DNA from: Microbacterium sp.
GTDB lineage: Bacteria > Actinomycetota > Actinomycetes > Actinomycetales > Microbacteriaceae
Direction of reading: 5' to 3'
Assembly (NCBI GenBank): GCA_031177765.1
Contig: JAPSKH010000017.1
Span: 1-41,879, forward strand
Length of the DNA stretch: 41,879 nucleotides
Shown here: in pieces, positions 26,853 to 36,105 of the stretch
How positions within the stretch are numbered: the first letter of the stretch is position 1
Layout: each line of letters starts with the position of its first letter
The notes under the pieces: model-generated
What the model was told of the DNA's origin: nothing
The model's input: the letters and a program-made list of their open reading frames with translations, nothing else
Databases searched by the model: none
Position numbers and translations under genes: made by a program

Positions 26853-28715
26853 GTGTCCACAGACCAAGACCTGACCGAGACCGCGGCTCCGGATGAGCCC
26901 GCAGCGCTGACCTTCTCCGACCTCGGGCTGAGCGCGCCCATCCTCAAAGCCCTGCGCGAGATCGGCTACGAGAGTCCCTCGGCGATCCAGGCGGCGACGA
27001 TCCCCACGCTTCTGGGCGGCCGCGACGTCGTGGGCATGGCCCAGACGGGAACCGGCAAGACAGCGGCGTTCGCGCTGCCCATCATCGACCGGCTCGACCT
27101 GTCGCAGAAGTCGCCGCAGGCGCTCGTGCTGGCGCCCACGCGCGAACTCGCGCTGCAGGTCTGCGAGGCGTTCGAGAAGTACGCCGGCCACCTGAAGGGC
27201 GTCCACGTCCTTCCCGTCTACGGCGGGCAGGGCTACGGCGTGCAGCTGTCCGCGCTGCGCCGCGGCGTGCACATCGTCGTGGGCACGCCGGGTCGCATCA
27301 TCGACCACCTCGAGAAGGGCACGCTCGATCTCTCGCAGCTGCAGTACCTCGTCCTCGACGAGGCCGACGAGATGCTCAAGATGGGCTTCGCCGAGGATGT
27401 CGAGACGATCCTCGCCGAGACGCCCGAGACGAAGCAGGTCGCCTTGTTCTCCGCGACCATGCCGGCGCAGATCCGCCGCATGTCGAAGCAGTACCTGCAC
27501 GATCCGGAAGAGATCACGGTCAAGGCGAAGACCACGACCTCCGCGAACATCGCCCAGCGCTACCTCATCGTGTCGTGGCAGCAGAAGATGGACGCCCTCA
27601 CCCGCATCCTCGAGGTCGAGAACTTCGACGGCATGATCGTGTTCGGACGCACCAAGAGCGTCACGGAGGAGATCGCCGAGAGGCTGCGGGCCCGTGGATA
27701 CTCGGCGGCGGCGATCAACGGCGACATCGCGCAGCCCCAGCGTGAGAAGACCGTCAATCAGCTGAAGTCCGGCAAGCTCGACATCCTGGTCGCCACGGAT
27801 GTCGCCGCCCGGGGCCTGGACGTCGAGCGCATCTCGCACGTGGTCAACTACGACATCCCCACCGACTCCGAGTCGTACGTGCACCGCATCGGCCGCACCG
27901 GCCGCGCAGGCCGCTCGGGCGAGGCCATCAGCTTCGTCACGCCGCGCGAGCGCGGGCTAGTGAAGATGATCGAGCGGGCGACCCGCCAGGAGATCACCCA
28001 GATGTCGCTGCCGAGCGTCGACGAGGTGAACGAGACCAGGCTCGCGCGGTTCGACGACCGCATCAGCGAGGCGCTGGCCGACACCGCGCGCATCGACCGG
28101 TTCCGCGACATCGTGACCCACTACGTCCGCAATCACGACGTGCCCGAGGTCGACGTCGCCGCCGCCCTCGCCATCGTCGCGCAGGGTGAGACGCCCCTGC
28201 TGCTCGAGCCCGACCCCGAGCCGGTCGTCCGGGAGCGCAGCGAGCGGGGCGGCCGCGACGAGCGGGGCGGTCGCGAGGAGCGGGGCGAGCGCCGCGAGCG
28301 CCCGGGCGCGGGGAAGTTCTCCACCTACCGCATCGCGGTGGGCAAGCGCCACCGTGTCGAGCCGCGCCAGATCGTCGGCGCGCTCGCGAACGAGGGCGGA
28401 CTGCGCCGCGACGACTTCGGCGCGATTCAGATCAAGCCGGAGTTCTCTCTCGTCGAGCTGCCCGCTGACCTCCCCCGCGAGACGCTCGACCGCCTGGCCG
28501 ACACGCGGATCTCCGGCCGGCTGATCGAACTGCGCCCCGACGCCGGGCGCCCGCAGCGCCGACAGGATGCCGAGCAGCGGTCCTATCGGGACGACCGGGG
28601 CGGGGACCGTCGCCGCGACGACCGGAGCTTCGGCAGCGATGCGCGGGGACCCAGGCGTTCGGGCTTGCGCGACGCCGGCGACCGCAAGCCCCGCCACCGG
28701 CGCGGCGACGGCTGA
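26853..28715 (+). CDS. deaD: DEAD-box RNA helicase (DeaD/CsdA type)
   Basis: 620 residues, GTG start. Q motif (Phe 21, Gln 46), Walker A AQTGTGKT (63-70), DEAD (169-172), SAT (200-202) and '[11 protein letters not shown]' define the two RecA domains (about 20-380). A DbpA-type RNA-binding domain (about 487-565, '[26 protein letters not shown]') follows, linked by an Arg/Gly/Glu repeat (about 455-485), and an RGD/RRxDD-rich tail ends the protein. The family remodels rRNA and mRNA, often in the cold. The 18-nt repeat encoding the linker is listed separately. Confidence 0.94.
   Translation: MSTDQDLTETAAPDEPAALTFSDLGLSAPILKALREIGYESPSAIQAATIPTLLGGRDVVGMAQTGTGKTAAFALPIIDRLDLSQKSPQALVLAPTRELALQVCEAFEKYAGHLKGVHVLPVYGGQGYGVQLSALRRGVHIVVGTPGRIIDHLEKGTLDLSQLQYLVLDEADEMLKMGFAEDVETILAETPETKQVALFSATMPAQIRRMSKQYLHDPEEITVKAKTTTSANIAQRYLIVSWQQKMDALTRILEVENFDGMIVFGRTKSVTEEIAERLRARGYSAAAINGDIAQPQREKTVNQLKSGKLDILVATDVAARGLDVERISHVVNYDIPTDSESYVHRIGRTGRAGRSGEAISFVTPRERGLVKMIERATRQEITQMSLPSVDEVNETRLARFDDRISEALADTARIDRFRDIVTHYVRNHDVPEVDVAAALAIVAQGETPLLLEPDPEPVVRERSERGGRDERGGREERGERRERPGAGKFSTYRIAVGKRHRVEPRQIVGALANEGGLRRDDFGAIQIKPEFSLVELPADLPRETLDRLADTRISGRLIELRPDAGRPQRRQDAEQRSYRDDRGGDRRRDDRSFGSDARGPRRSGLRDAGDRKPRHRRGDG
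28242..28304 (+). repeat. 18-nt tandem repeat in deaD
   Basis: Three units of about GAGCGGGGCGGYCGCGAS (28242, 28260, 28278) plus a partial fourth, in frame, encoding [22 protein letters not shown]. The third unit is degenerate. Copy number could vary between strains. Confidence 0.75.
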
Positions 28716-28779
28716 AGCATTCTCGCCTGACAGCGCCTCTGGCGGTCCACAGGGTCCAGCCCGCTCCCAGCCGTCCCCG

Positions 28780-28785
28780 TAGGAT
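28780..28785 (+). promoter_or_regulatory. -10 element of the coiled-coil protein gene
   Basis: TAGGAT ends 6 nt before ATG 28792. Confidence 0.55.
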
Positions 28786-28791
28786 CGAGGC

Positions 28792-30153
28792 ATGGCCGGA
28801 TTCTGGGGCAAGCGCAAGCGTGAGCAGGAAGACCTGGACGCACAGGACGCCGACCTGGCGCGTCGCGCGCAGAGGGCCCTCGTCGACGCGGACGAGCGCA
28901 TCCGTCTGACCACGGATGAGCTCTCCTTCGCCGAGGCGGAGCTGGGTCCCAATGCCACCAAGGGTCTGCGGGAGGCGCTCGAGGCGGTGCGCACGCACAT
29001 GCAGGAGGCCTTCCATCTCCACCAGCTCAACCACGACGAGATCCCCGACACCCGTGAGGAGCTGCGCACGCGCAACGCCCGCATCGTGCAGCTGTGCGAG
29101 TGGGCCGAAGAGCTGCTCGACGACCGCACGGAGGCGCTCGCGGCTCCGATCGAGCGCGCCCGCCGCGCCCCCGAGATCATCGCCCGCGTGCGAGCGGATG
29201 CCGCGCGCCTGCGCCAGCGGATCCCCGACGCCCGCGAGACGGTCGAGCGGCTCAGCGCCCGGTACTCGACCCACGCGCTCACCCAGGTGCAGTCCAACCC
29301 CGCCGAGGCCGAGCAGCTGCTTGCTTTCGCCGAGCACAGCGCCGCCGTGGCGGAGCGCCGCCGTGATGCGGGTCAGCGCGAGCAGGCCAACATGGCGCTC
29401 GAGGCGGCCACCGAGTCGGTTCGCCGCGCCGAGACGCTGCTCGATGCGGTGGAGACGTTCGAGGTCGAAGCGCTGCGCGCGGAATCGACGCTCGCCGCGA
29501 TCGTCGAGGACTCCCGCGAGGACCTCGTGGTCGCGCTGCGCGAACCGCAGACCCCCGCCGTGTCGGCTGCCATCGCAGAACTGCAGGCGGCCCTGTCGGC
29601 GCTGCCCGCCGCCGGCGTGAACACCGACCCGTTCGAGCAGCTGACCCGTCTGCGTGAAGCCAACGCCGGGCTGGATGCCGCCATCGCGGCGGCACGCGAA
29701 CGCGCCGCCCGCCCCATCCCCCCGCTGGAGCATGTCCGTCACGCCATCGACGACGCCGACCGCCAGCTGGCCGTCGCCCGCGACATCATCGCCGGGCACC
29801 GCGGCTGGATCGGCGCCGACGCGCGCACCCGCCTCGCCGAGGCTGAGCGCGTCCGCGCCGACCTGGACCGCTATCTCGGGACCTCCGCCGCGGCGGCGAC
29901 GCGGATCGACGAGGACCACCGCGAGCAGGCGTTCGCCATGGCCCGGCGAGCCGCCTTCCTCGCCGCCGAGGGGCTGCAGCTCGCTCAGCGCGACATCGAC
30001 GCGGCACGTCCGCAGCCCGATCAGTGGGGCGGCGGCTGGGGCGGCCCGCAGCCGGGCTGGGGCGGCGGCCGCCGCGGCGGCGGCGGCGATCTCATGGGCG
30101 GCATCCTCGGCGGCCTCGTGATCGGCAGCATCCTCGACGGCTTCATCGACTAG
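28792..30153 (+). CDS. long coiled-coil protein with Gly-rich C-terminus
   Basis: 453 residues. Almost entirely helical, with four or more repeats of an antiparallel coiled-coil pattern (e.g. 'LRLTTDELSFAEAELG' type, 'RRRDAGQREQANMALEAATESVRRAETLLDAV'), then a Gly/Trp/Pro-rich stretch (about 415-440) and a short hydrophobic 'MGGILGGLVIGSILDGFID' end. The helical part resembles the coiled-coil half of actinobacterial TPM-domain envelope proteins, but no signal peptide or TPM domain is present here. Function unknown; a cytoplasmic or membrane-peripheral scaffold is plausible. Confidence 0.8.
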   Translation: MAGFWGKRKREQEDLDAQDADLARRAQRALVDADERIRLTTDELSFAEAELGPNATKGLREALEAVRTHMQEAFHLHQLNHDEIPDTREELRTRNARIVQLCEWAEELLDDRTEALAAPIERARRAPEIIARVRADAARLRQRIPDARETVERLSARYSTHALTQVQSNPAEAEQLLAFAEHSAAVAERRRDAGQREQANMALEAATESVRRAETLLDAVETFEVEALRAESTLAAIVEDSREDLVVALREPQTPAVSAAIAELQAALSALPAAGVNTDPFEQLTRLREANAGLDAAIAAARERAARPIPPLEHVRHAIDDADRQLAVARDIIAGHRGWIGADARTRLAEAERVRADLDRYLGTSAAAATRIDEDHREQAFAMARRAAFLAAEGLQLAQRDIDAARPQPDQWGGGWGGPQPGWGGGRRGGGGDLMGGILGGLVIGSILDGFID

Positions 30154-30164
30154 CTCTCCCGCAG

Positions 30165-30209
30165 ACGAGACGACGGGATGCCTCGGCTGGAGGCATCCCG
30201 TCGTCTCGT
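30165..30209. terminator. strong bidirectional terminator hairpin
   Basis: Perfect 20-bp inverted repeat (30165-30184, 30190-30209) with loop GGCTG, between the convergent coiled-coil gene and hpf. The stem includes GGGATGCCTC/GAGGCATCCC. Longest hairpin in the window. Confidence 0.85.
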
Positions 30210-30217
30210 TCGGTTCG

Positions 30218-30871
30218 CTATGCGACCTGAGGCTGCGCCTGCGTCGTCAGCGAGATCACGCCGTAATCCCAGCCCTTGCGCCGGTACACGACGCTCGGGT
30301 GGTCCGTGCGCGCGTCGATGAAGAGGAAGAAGTCGTGGCCCACCAGCTCCATGCGGTCGACGGCCTCCTCGACCGACATCCATTCCGGCTCGAACTCCTT
30401 GGTCCGGATGACGACCGGCGTGTACTCCTCCTCGGATTCGCTGCCGGTCACCACCGGCACCTCGCCGGTCGCGACGGCACGCAGCACGTCGGCGGACGCC
30501 GGCTCCACGTCGATGCCCTCCAGAGCGCCGGTGCCCTTCTCGAACTTGGCGCCGCGAGGGTGGTTGCGGGAGTCGACGCGCTTCTCCTTGGCGCGCCGCA
30601 GCTGCTCGCACAACCGGTCGACGGCGAGGTCGAGAGCGGTGAACTTGTCACCGTCCGAGGCCTCCGCCCGGATGATGGGACCCTTGCCGCTCACGGTGAG
30701 CTCGACGGTCTCGTCCTCGACGCGTCCCTTGTGGTATCCGCGGTGCGTGACCTTGACATCCACGCGCTGTGCGCGCGGCGCGATGTTCTCGATCCGGGCG
30801 GCCTTCTCTTCGACGACATCTCGGAAGCGATCGGTGATACCCACTCCCACGCCGACGATGCTGGTTTCCAT
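30218..30871 (-). CDS. hpf: long-form ribosome hibernation-promoting factor
   Basis: 217 residues from ATG 30871, fixed by AAGGAGG upstream. The N-terminal HPF/YfiA domain (about 1-105, 'METSIVGVGVGITDRFRDVVEEKAARIENI') blocks the 30S decoding region; a linker and the C-terminal dimerisation domain (about 155-210, 'VVIRTKEFEPEWMSVEEAVDRMELVGHDFFLFID...VVYRRKGWDYGVI') pair two 70S into 100S. This matches mycobacterial MPY. It is the last gene of the mtrA-mtrB-lpqB-comF-hpf strand run but has its own promoter candidate. Confidence 0.95.
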   Translation of the reverse strand: METSIVGVGVGITDRFRDVVEEKAARIENIAPRAQRVDVKVTHRGYHKGRVEDETVELTVSGKGPIIRAEASDGDKFTALDLAVDRLCEQLRRAKEKRVDSRNHPRGAKFEKGTGALEGIDVEPASADVLRAVATGEVPVVTGSESEEEYTPVVIRTKEFEPEWMSVEEAVDRMELVGHDFFLFIDARTDHPSVVYRRKGWDYGVISLTTQAQPQVA

Positions 30872-30935
30872 CCCTGACCTCCTTGTTCCGGTCCACCCGG
30901 CCAAGGGCGGACCCATCAGTCGCCTTGTCCACCCC

Positions 30936-30981
30936 ACGCTAGCCCCGGGTTCGGACTCTGTCACCTGTGAGTTTCACCTGT
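30936..30981 (-). promoter_or_regulatory. hpf promoter with two direct repeats
   Basis: On the minus strand GTGACA (30964-30959), a 17-nt spacer, then TAGCGT (30941-30936) form a good -35/-10 pair about 65 nt before hpf. ACAGGTGA occurs twice (30968-30961 and 30981-30974), 13 nt apart, overlapping and upstream of the -35, a plausible activator site. Confidence 0.5.
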
Positions 30982-31002
30982 TGACGCACGGCGTTCACCG
31001 CC

Positions 31003-31668
31003 TTATGGGAGACGTCTCGGGGTCGCCGCGACCGTGACGGCGGCGGCCACGTCGGCCCCGGCCTCCCGCAGAGCGCGCACGGCCTCGGCGAGGCTCGCGC
31101 CGGTCGTGATGACGTCGTCGAGCACCACGACGCGCTGCCCGCGGATGCCACGGGCGACCATGCTGCCGGCGGTGTTCCGGTGTCGCTCGAGCCGGCCCAG
31201 CCCGCGCTGATCGCCCGTTCGGCGCGTGTACGACAGCGCCCGGGCCGGCCGGATGCGGGCGCTGCGGGCGAGGAGGTCGGGCACGCGGTAGCCGCGGCGA
31301 CGGTACGCCGCCCGCGATGTCGGCATGGGAACGACGACGGCGCCCGGCGCATCGGCGCGCGCGAGGGCCGCGGCGACGCAGCCCGCGAGCGCCCGGATGA
31401 GCCCCGTGCGGCCGTCCTCTTTGACCGCGCGGAGCACGCGTGCCGCCACGCCATCGAACCGCAGGCTGCTCCACACCTCCACGGGACCGCCCGGTGCGTC
31501 GACCACCTGCCGGTGCGGCTGCGGTGTCAGCTCTCGCGCACACGCCTCGCACAGCGGGGTGTCGAGCTCGTCGCATCCCGCGCACGAGACCGGAAGCAGC
31601 AGGGCGAGCGTCTCGGCGAGCGCTCCCTCGCACAGCGTCCGCACCTCGGCGGTGAAAGGAAGGGCCAT
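31003..31668 (-). CDS. ComF-family phosphoribosyltransferase-like protein
   Basis: 221 residues. An N-terminal zinc-finger-like pair C29-x2-C32 and C40-x2-C43 is followed by a type I PRTase fold with 'RVVVLDDVITTGASLAEA' (about 179-196), the PRPP-binding loop, and 'VPMPTSRAAYRRRGYRVPDLLAR'. ComF is needed for DNA uptake in competent bacteria, but most actinobacterial homologues are uncharacterised. It sits between lpqB and hpf, as does Rv3242c in M. tuberculosis. CACCCT, 6 nt before the ATG, is a degenerate version of the leaderless -10 pattern. Confidence 0.9.
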   Translation of the reverse strand: MALPFTAEVRTLCEGALAETLALLLPVSCAGCDELDTPLCEACARELTPQPHRQVVDAPGGPVEVWSSLRFDGVAARVLRAVKEDGRTGLIRALAGCVAAALARADAPGAVVVPMPTSRAAYRRRGYRVPDLLARSARIRPARALSYTRRTGDQRGLGRLERHRNTAGSMVARGIRGQRVVVLDDVITTGASLAEAVRALREAGADVAAAVTVAATPRRLP

Positions 31669-31792
31669 GCGTCGAGGGTGTCCGGGCGAGGGAGGGTGCA
31701 GGAGTCGACCCGGCGAGGTGTGGAGACATCGGCGAGGCGCCGCGTTTGGGGAGGAGCCGCGAGGAACGGCCCGCCGCGCCCCGCGCGAGACG

Positions 31793-33475
31793 CTATCGGG
31801 GCGCGCCCTGCTGCGTCGCGAGCACGAGCACGTCCTCCGCCGACGGCTGCCACGTCGTCCCCCGCCGCACGTACAGGGTGCCGTCGGACGCGCGCAGACG
31901 CACGTTGGAGATCCCGCCGCCGCCGGCGATCGAGGTCATGTCGGCGGTCGCCGTGCTCGTGGTGGACGGTCCGCCCACCACCTGCTCCAGGACGATCGCC
32001 TCGTCCTGTCCGGCGCCGAGCACGCCGATGCTGATGTCGTCGATCCAGGCGATGCCGAGCGCCGGCGCGCCGACGATGCTCAGCTGCAGGGGCGGTCCGA
32101 GGCGCTCGGGGACGCCGTCGGCGTTGCGGAAGACGCCGGCGACCCACAGGGCCGTGCGGCCGCCCGCAGTCACGGTCGCCGCGATCCGCGCGCCGTCGCG
32201 GGACACCGACATCGCGGCGATCGCGCTCGCCTCGGACCATGCGTCGGCGACAGACACGGCCTCCCCGGACGGCAGGTGCGCCGCCAGCGCGGCGGGCTGC
32301 TCGCGAGGAACGCTCCAGACGATGCCCGAATGGTCGATCGTGGGATCGATCAGCCCCGCGCGGCTGTCGAGGATCTCGGCGCCGTCCGACGTGATCCGCG
32401 CCACCTCTCCCGAGGCCAGTCGCGCCGCCGCGGCATCCCGATCCGGGCTCACCTGCACCGACAGCGGCGCCGCCGCGACGACGCTGCGCGACAATCCCGG
32501 GACCGGCTCGAGCTCTTCCCCGGTGAGGAAGCCGAACCCCTCTGCGGTGAGGACGAGCGGCGCGCTCGTCACGCGCGTGGACCTGACCGGAACCGCCTCG
32601 GCGGGAAGAGGCGCCGCGCCGACGTTGAGCACGACTTCCACGACGCCCGCCCCGGCGAGGCTCGACTCCAGCTGCGTCAGCATGCGATCGAGCGTCTCCT
32701 GGTCGGCATCCAGCGCCTCCCGCGACAGCTCGATCTCGGCGACGCCGCCCGGCGTGGACACCGACGGCACCGCCGAGACGTTCTCGGGGAACGCCGTCAC
32801 GACGGAGCCTGCGAGCCAGTCGCTCGCGGGCTGGTTCACAAGGGCGAAGGTGATGCTGGCGGCCGCGTTCGTGGTGGGGAACCAGCGCACGTCGGGCACG
32901 AGGTACTGCCAGGTCGGGTCGAAGTACATCACCGAGTACCGGTGGAACACGGTGGGGAACTGATCCCGGTCGAGCACGACGCCGTCGGGCGCTTTCGTGA
33001 TGCGCCACTCGCCGTCGGCCTGCTTGGCCAGCTCGAACGCCAGCGTCCGCTCGACCACCTCGGCCCGCTCGTACGCGCCGCGGTCATCGACGGTGGCGAC
33101 GGCGTCCAGCGTGAGATCGACCAGGCCCTCGGCGGTCTCGGTATAGGCCCGCTCGCCGGAGATGTCGATCGTGACGCCCGCCTTGGGCCGCCAGGTGTTC
33201 TGCAGGTCCGGGGCGAGGAACTCCTTCGCCCGCGCCCAGTCCCCTGCGGCACCGGGGCCGCTGCCGGCGTTGATGAAGCCCTCGACGATCTCGGCCGGTG
33301 ACCCGCCGGGCTGCGGACGACTGGGGAGGAACTGGACGTTCTGCGCCTCGTCGCCGGTGTCGTCCGTGGAGAGGCCGTAGTTCAGCGGCCCCGTCGTCGG
33401 GAAGCCCGCGCACGCGCTCAGGCACAGCGCCAGCACCGCGAGCACGACCACCAGGATGCTCCGCCGCGGGGTCAC
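31793..33475 (-). CDS. lpqB: lipoprotein LpqB (MtrAB accessory, beta-propeller)
   Basis: 560 residues. A lipoprotein signal ends L-S-A-C (Cys 22), followed by 'AGFPTTGPLNYG'. A GerMN-type domain (about 190-300) precedes a C-terminal beta-propeller (about 320-555). In mycobacteria LpqB binds the extracellular part of MtrB and tunes MtrA phosphorylation. It overlaps mtrB by 4 nt (33472-33475), so translation is coupled. Confidence 0.95.
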   Translation of the reverse strand: MTPRRSILVVVLAVLALCLSACAGFPTTGPLNYGLSTDDTGDEAQNVQFLPSRPQPGGSPAEIVEGFINAGSGPGAAGDWARAKEFLAPDLQNTWRPKAGVTIDISGERAYTETAEGLVDLTLDAVATVDDRGAYERAEVVERTLAFELAKQADGEWRITKAPDGVVLDRDQFPTVFHRYSVMYFDPTWQYLVPDVRWFPTTNAAASITFALVNQPASDWLAGSVVTAFPENVSAVPSVSTPGGVAEIELSREALDADQETLDRMLTQLESSLAGAGVVEVVLNVGAAPLPAEAVPVRSTRVTSAPLVLTAEGFGFLTGEELEPVPGLSRSVVAAAPLSVQVSPDRDAAAARLASGEVARITSDGAEILDSRAGLIDPTIDHSGIVWSVPREQPAALAAHLPSGEAVSVADAWSEASAIAAMSVSRDGARIAATVTAGGRTALWVAGVFRNADGVPERLGPPLQLSIVGAPALGIAWIDDISIGVLGAGQDEAIVLEQVVGGPSTTSTATADMTSIAGGGGISNVRLRASDGTLYVRRGTTWQPSAEDVLVLATQQGAPR

Positions 33476-35202
33476 CGCACACCTCCTCGGTCGGCCGCAT
33501 CCGCCACGGCGGTCCGCGCCGCACGCGCCTCGGCTCCGCGCGGCACCGGGATGGGCTGCGTGAGGCCGAGCTCATCCAGCGGAGAAGCCGCGTCGTCACC
33601 GGGGTCCACGGCGATCGGCGATCCGTCGATGCGGCCGCCCACGTGTCGCGGAAGCGTCAGCACGAAGTTCGTGCCACGGCCGGGCTCGGACCAGACCGCG
33701 AGCTCCCCGCCGTGGAGCTTCGCGTCGCCGAGCGCGATGGACAGGCCGAGCCCCGTGCCGCCGATGGTGCGCTTGCGCGAGGGATCTGCGCGCCAGAACC
33801 GGTCGAAGACCCGCTCGGCGTCCTCCGGCCGCATCCCCATGCCGTAGTCGCGGACACCCAGCGCGACGGCGTGCTGGTCGCTGTCGACCGTGACGACGAT
33901 CGGGCGTCCCTCGCCGTGCTCGATGGCGTTGCCGAGCAGGTTGCGCACGATCCGGCGCACCCGCCGCGGATCCATGTCCACGGGCGAGTAGCCGCCGGGG
34001 GCGACGAGCCGGACGTCGGAGCCGTGTCGATCCGCGAGCTGCTGCATGGACGCGATGACGTCCTCCGCCAGGTGCGCGAGGCTGGTCGGCTCGAGCTCGA
34101 GCTGCACCGAGCCGGCGTCGTAACGGCTGATCTCGAGCAGATCGGTCAGCAGCGTCTCGAACCGCTGCACCTGCGCGTTCAGCAGCTCCGCGGCTCGGGC
34201 GGTGGCGGGGTCGAACTCGTCGCGCTGGTCGTTGATCATGTCGGCGGCGAGGCGGATCGTCGTCAGCGGCGTGCGCAGCTCGTGCGAGACGTCCGAGACG
34301 AACCGCTGCTGCACCAGCGACAGATCGGCGAGCTCCTTGATCTGCGACTCGATGCTGTCGGCCATCGCGTTGAACGAGCGGCCGAGCGTGGCCAGCTCGT
34401 CCTCGCCGTGGACCTCCAGTCGCACGCCGAGCTCCCCGGCCGCGAGGCGGGCGCTCGTCTCGGCCGCCTCGCCGATCGGCGCGGTCACCGAGCGCAGCAC
34501 GAGCCAGGCGATGCTGCCGATGAGCACGACCAGCGCGATCCCCGAGAGCCACAGCGTGCCCTGGACGAATCCGAGCGTCTGGGGTGCGTTGGCCAGGTCG
34601 TAGCCGAGGTACAGCTCGTACTGCCCCACGCCGGGCAGCGACAGCTGCTGACCGACCATGATCCCCGGCGCCGTTCTGCCGTCGGGCTGTGGAAGCGCCA
34701 CCGACTGCCAGATCTGGTCATCAGGGTTGGCTCGGACGGCCTGGCGCATGCCGTCGGTGAGCATCTCGTCGATCTCCAGCGACGTGCTGCGGTCCTGCGG
34801 GGCACCGGGCGGCGGCGGACCGATGAAGAACACGGCCGCCACCTCGCTGGCCGACTGGTTGTCCAGCGCCGTGAACGCCAGCGTCATGACGTTCTGGGGC
34901 TGCACGCCATCACCCTGCAGGGCGGCGTCCAGAGCCCTCTGGGCGGCATCGCGAGCCTGCACGGCATCCGTCAGCACCTGGTCCTTGCGCGAGACGAAGA
35001 GGTTGTTCTGGATCGACAGCGCCATCACGACCGAGGCGACGGTCACCGCGAGCACCGTCAGCACGAGCGTCAGCAGGAGGGTGCGGAACCGCATCGACCG
35101 CCGCCACAGGGTCGCGATGTTGCCCGGCCAGGCGCGCCACAGGCGCCATCCCGTGAGCGGCGTCTGGGTCGTCGCCGTCACCCCTGTCTTCGGGGCTGCC
35201 AC
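33472..35202 (-). CDS. mtrB: sensor histidine kinase MtrB
   Basis: 576 residues. Two membrane segments (about 40-62 and 217-238) flank an extracytoplasmic sensor of about 150 residues; HAMP (about 238-290), HisKA with 'FVSDVSHELRTPLTTIRL' (phospho-His 307) and an HATPase_c domain ending 'GGTGLGLSIALGDAKLHGG' follow. Partner of MtrA, coupling cell-wall growth and division to transcription. It starts 7 nt after the mtrA stop. Confidence 0.96.
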   Translation of the reverse strand: MAAPKTGVTATTQTPLTGWRLWRAWPGNIATLWRRSMRFRTLLLTLVLTVLAVTVASVVMALSIQNNLFVSRKDQVLTDAVQARDAAQRALDAALQGDGVQPQNVMTLAFTALDNQSASEVAAVFFIGPPPPGAPQDRSTSLEIDEMLTDGMRQAVRANPDDQIWQSVALPQPDGRTAPGIMVGQQLSLPGVGQYELYLGYDLANAPQTLGFVQGTLWLSGIALVVLIGSIAWLVLRSVTAPIGEAAETSARLAAGELGVRLEVHGEDELATLGRSFNAMADSIESQIKELADLSLVQQRFVSDVSHELRTPLTTIRLAADMINDQRDEFDPATARAAELLNAQVQRFETLLTDLLEISRYDAGSVQLELEPTSLAHLAEDVIASMQQLADRHGSDVRLVAPGGYSPVDMDPRRVRRIVRNLLGNAIEHGEGRPIVVTVDSDQHAVALGVRDYGMGMRPEDAERVFDRFWRADPSRKRTIGGTGLGLSIALGDAKLHGGELAVWSEPGRGTNFVLTLPRHVGGRIDGSPIAVDPGDDAASPLDELGLTQPIPVPRGAEARAARTAVADAADRGGVR

Positions 35203-35209
35203 GTCGGCC

Positions 35210-35890
35210 TCACACGACCGCGCCGGCGCGATAGCCGACGCCGCGCACCGTCGTGACGATCCGCGGGTTGTCGGGGTCCTGCTCGACCTTGGCCCGCAGT
35301 CGCTGCACGTGGACGTTCACCAGACGCGTGTCGGCCTTGTAGTGGTACCCCCACACCTGCTCCAGCAGCATCTCGCGCGAGAACACCTGCTGCGGCCTGG
35401 ACGCGAGCGCGACGAGCAACTCGAACTCCAGGGGCGTCAGCGGAATCGCCGTGTCGCCCCGCCGCACCTCGTGCGCGGCGACATCGACCGTCAGATCCCC
35501 GATCCGGAGGGTGTCACCGGTCGGCTGGCTGGCGGGACGCAGACGCGTACGGATGCGCGCGACGAGCTCCTTCGGGTTGAAGGGCTTGACGATGTAGTCG
35601 TCGGCACCCGACTCCAGGCCCTTCACGACATCCGCCGTGTCGGTGCGGGCGGTCAGCATGATGATCGGGATGCCGGACTCGGAGCGGATGCGGGTGCACA
35701 CCTCGATGCCATCCATGCCGGGCAGCATGAGGTCGAGGAGGATGAGGTCGGGCTTCTCGGTGCGCCAGGCGTCGACGGCCTCCCCGCCGTCGGCGCAGAA
35801 CACCGTGTCGAATCCTTCGGTGCGCAGCACGATGCCGATCATCTCGGCGAGGGCGGTGTCGTCGTCGACCACCAGGATGCGTGAAGTCAT
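35210..35890 (-). CDS. mtrA: response regulator MtrA (OmpR/PhoB family)
   Basis: 226 residues from ATG 35890. A receiver domain with the acidic pocket at 9-10, phospho-acceptor Asp 53 in 'LLDLMLPGMDG', Lys in 'YIVKPFNPKE', then a C-terminal winged helix (about 130-224, 'LTPLEFELLVALASRPQQVFSREMLLEQVWGYHYKADTRLVNVHVQRLRAKVE'). The near-identity of the helix region to mycobacterial MtrA makes the call firm. First gene of the mtrAB-lpqB operon; divergent from the membrane-protein operon at 36106 over 215 nt. Confidence 0.97.
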   Translation of the reverse strand: MTSRILVVDDDTALAEMIGIVLRTEGFDTVFCADGGEAVDAWRTEKPDLILLDLMLPGMDGIEVCTRIRSESGIPIIMLTARTDTADVVKGLESGADDYIVKPFNPKELVARIRTRLRPASQPTGDTLRIGDLTVDVAAHEVRRGDTAIPLTPLEFELLVALASRPQQVFSREMLLEQVWGYHYKADTRLVNVHVQRLRAKVEQDPDNPRIVTTVRGVGYRAGAVV

Positions 35891-35955
35891 CGCGCGCGTT
35901 CGTTCCTTTTCGTCCGGCACGACGACGGCAGGCGCCATCCCCATGCGCTTCCCAC

Positions 35956-35961
35956 AGAGTA
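35956..35961 (-). promoter_or_regulatory. possible -10 of mtrA
   Basis: TACTCT (minus, 35961 to 35956) would give an mtrA leader of about 60 nt. No good -35 is seen. The rest of the 215-nt divergent gap shows no clear repeat. Confidence 0.3.
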
Positions 35962-36105
35962 GTCGACGGTGCCTGTGCGCGAGCCGAAGCGCGGCCGAGA
36001 CACCTCTGCGCGCCGGGGATGCGGCCGCGGACGATGTGGAACGATAGGGGTCACGCGGCCGGCGTTGCGACGCGATGGGCCGCGGAACGATGGAAGGGGA
36101 ACACC

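Noticed and set aside
25326..27884. Upstream in-frame extension of secA by about 850 codons
   Set aside because: The extension runs antisense through the lipoprotein, padR and deaD genes; GTG 25325 has a ribosome site and starts with the conserved SecA N-terminus.
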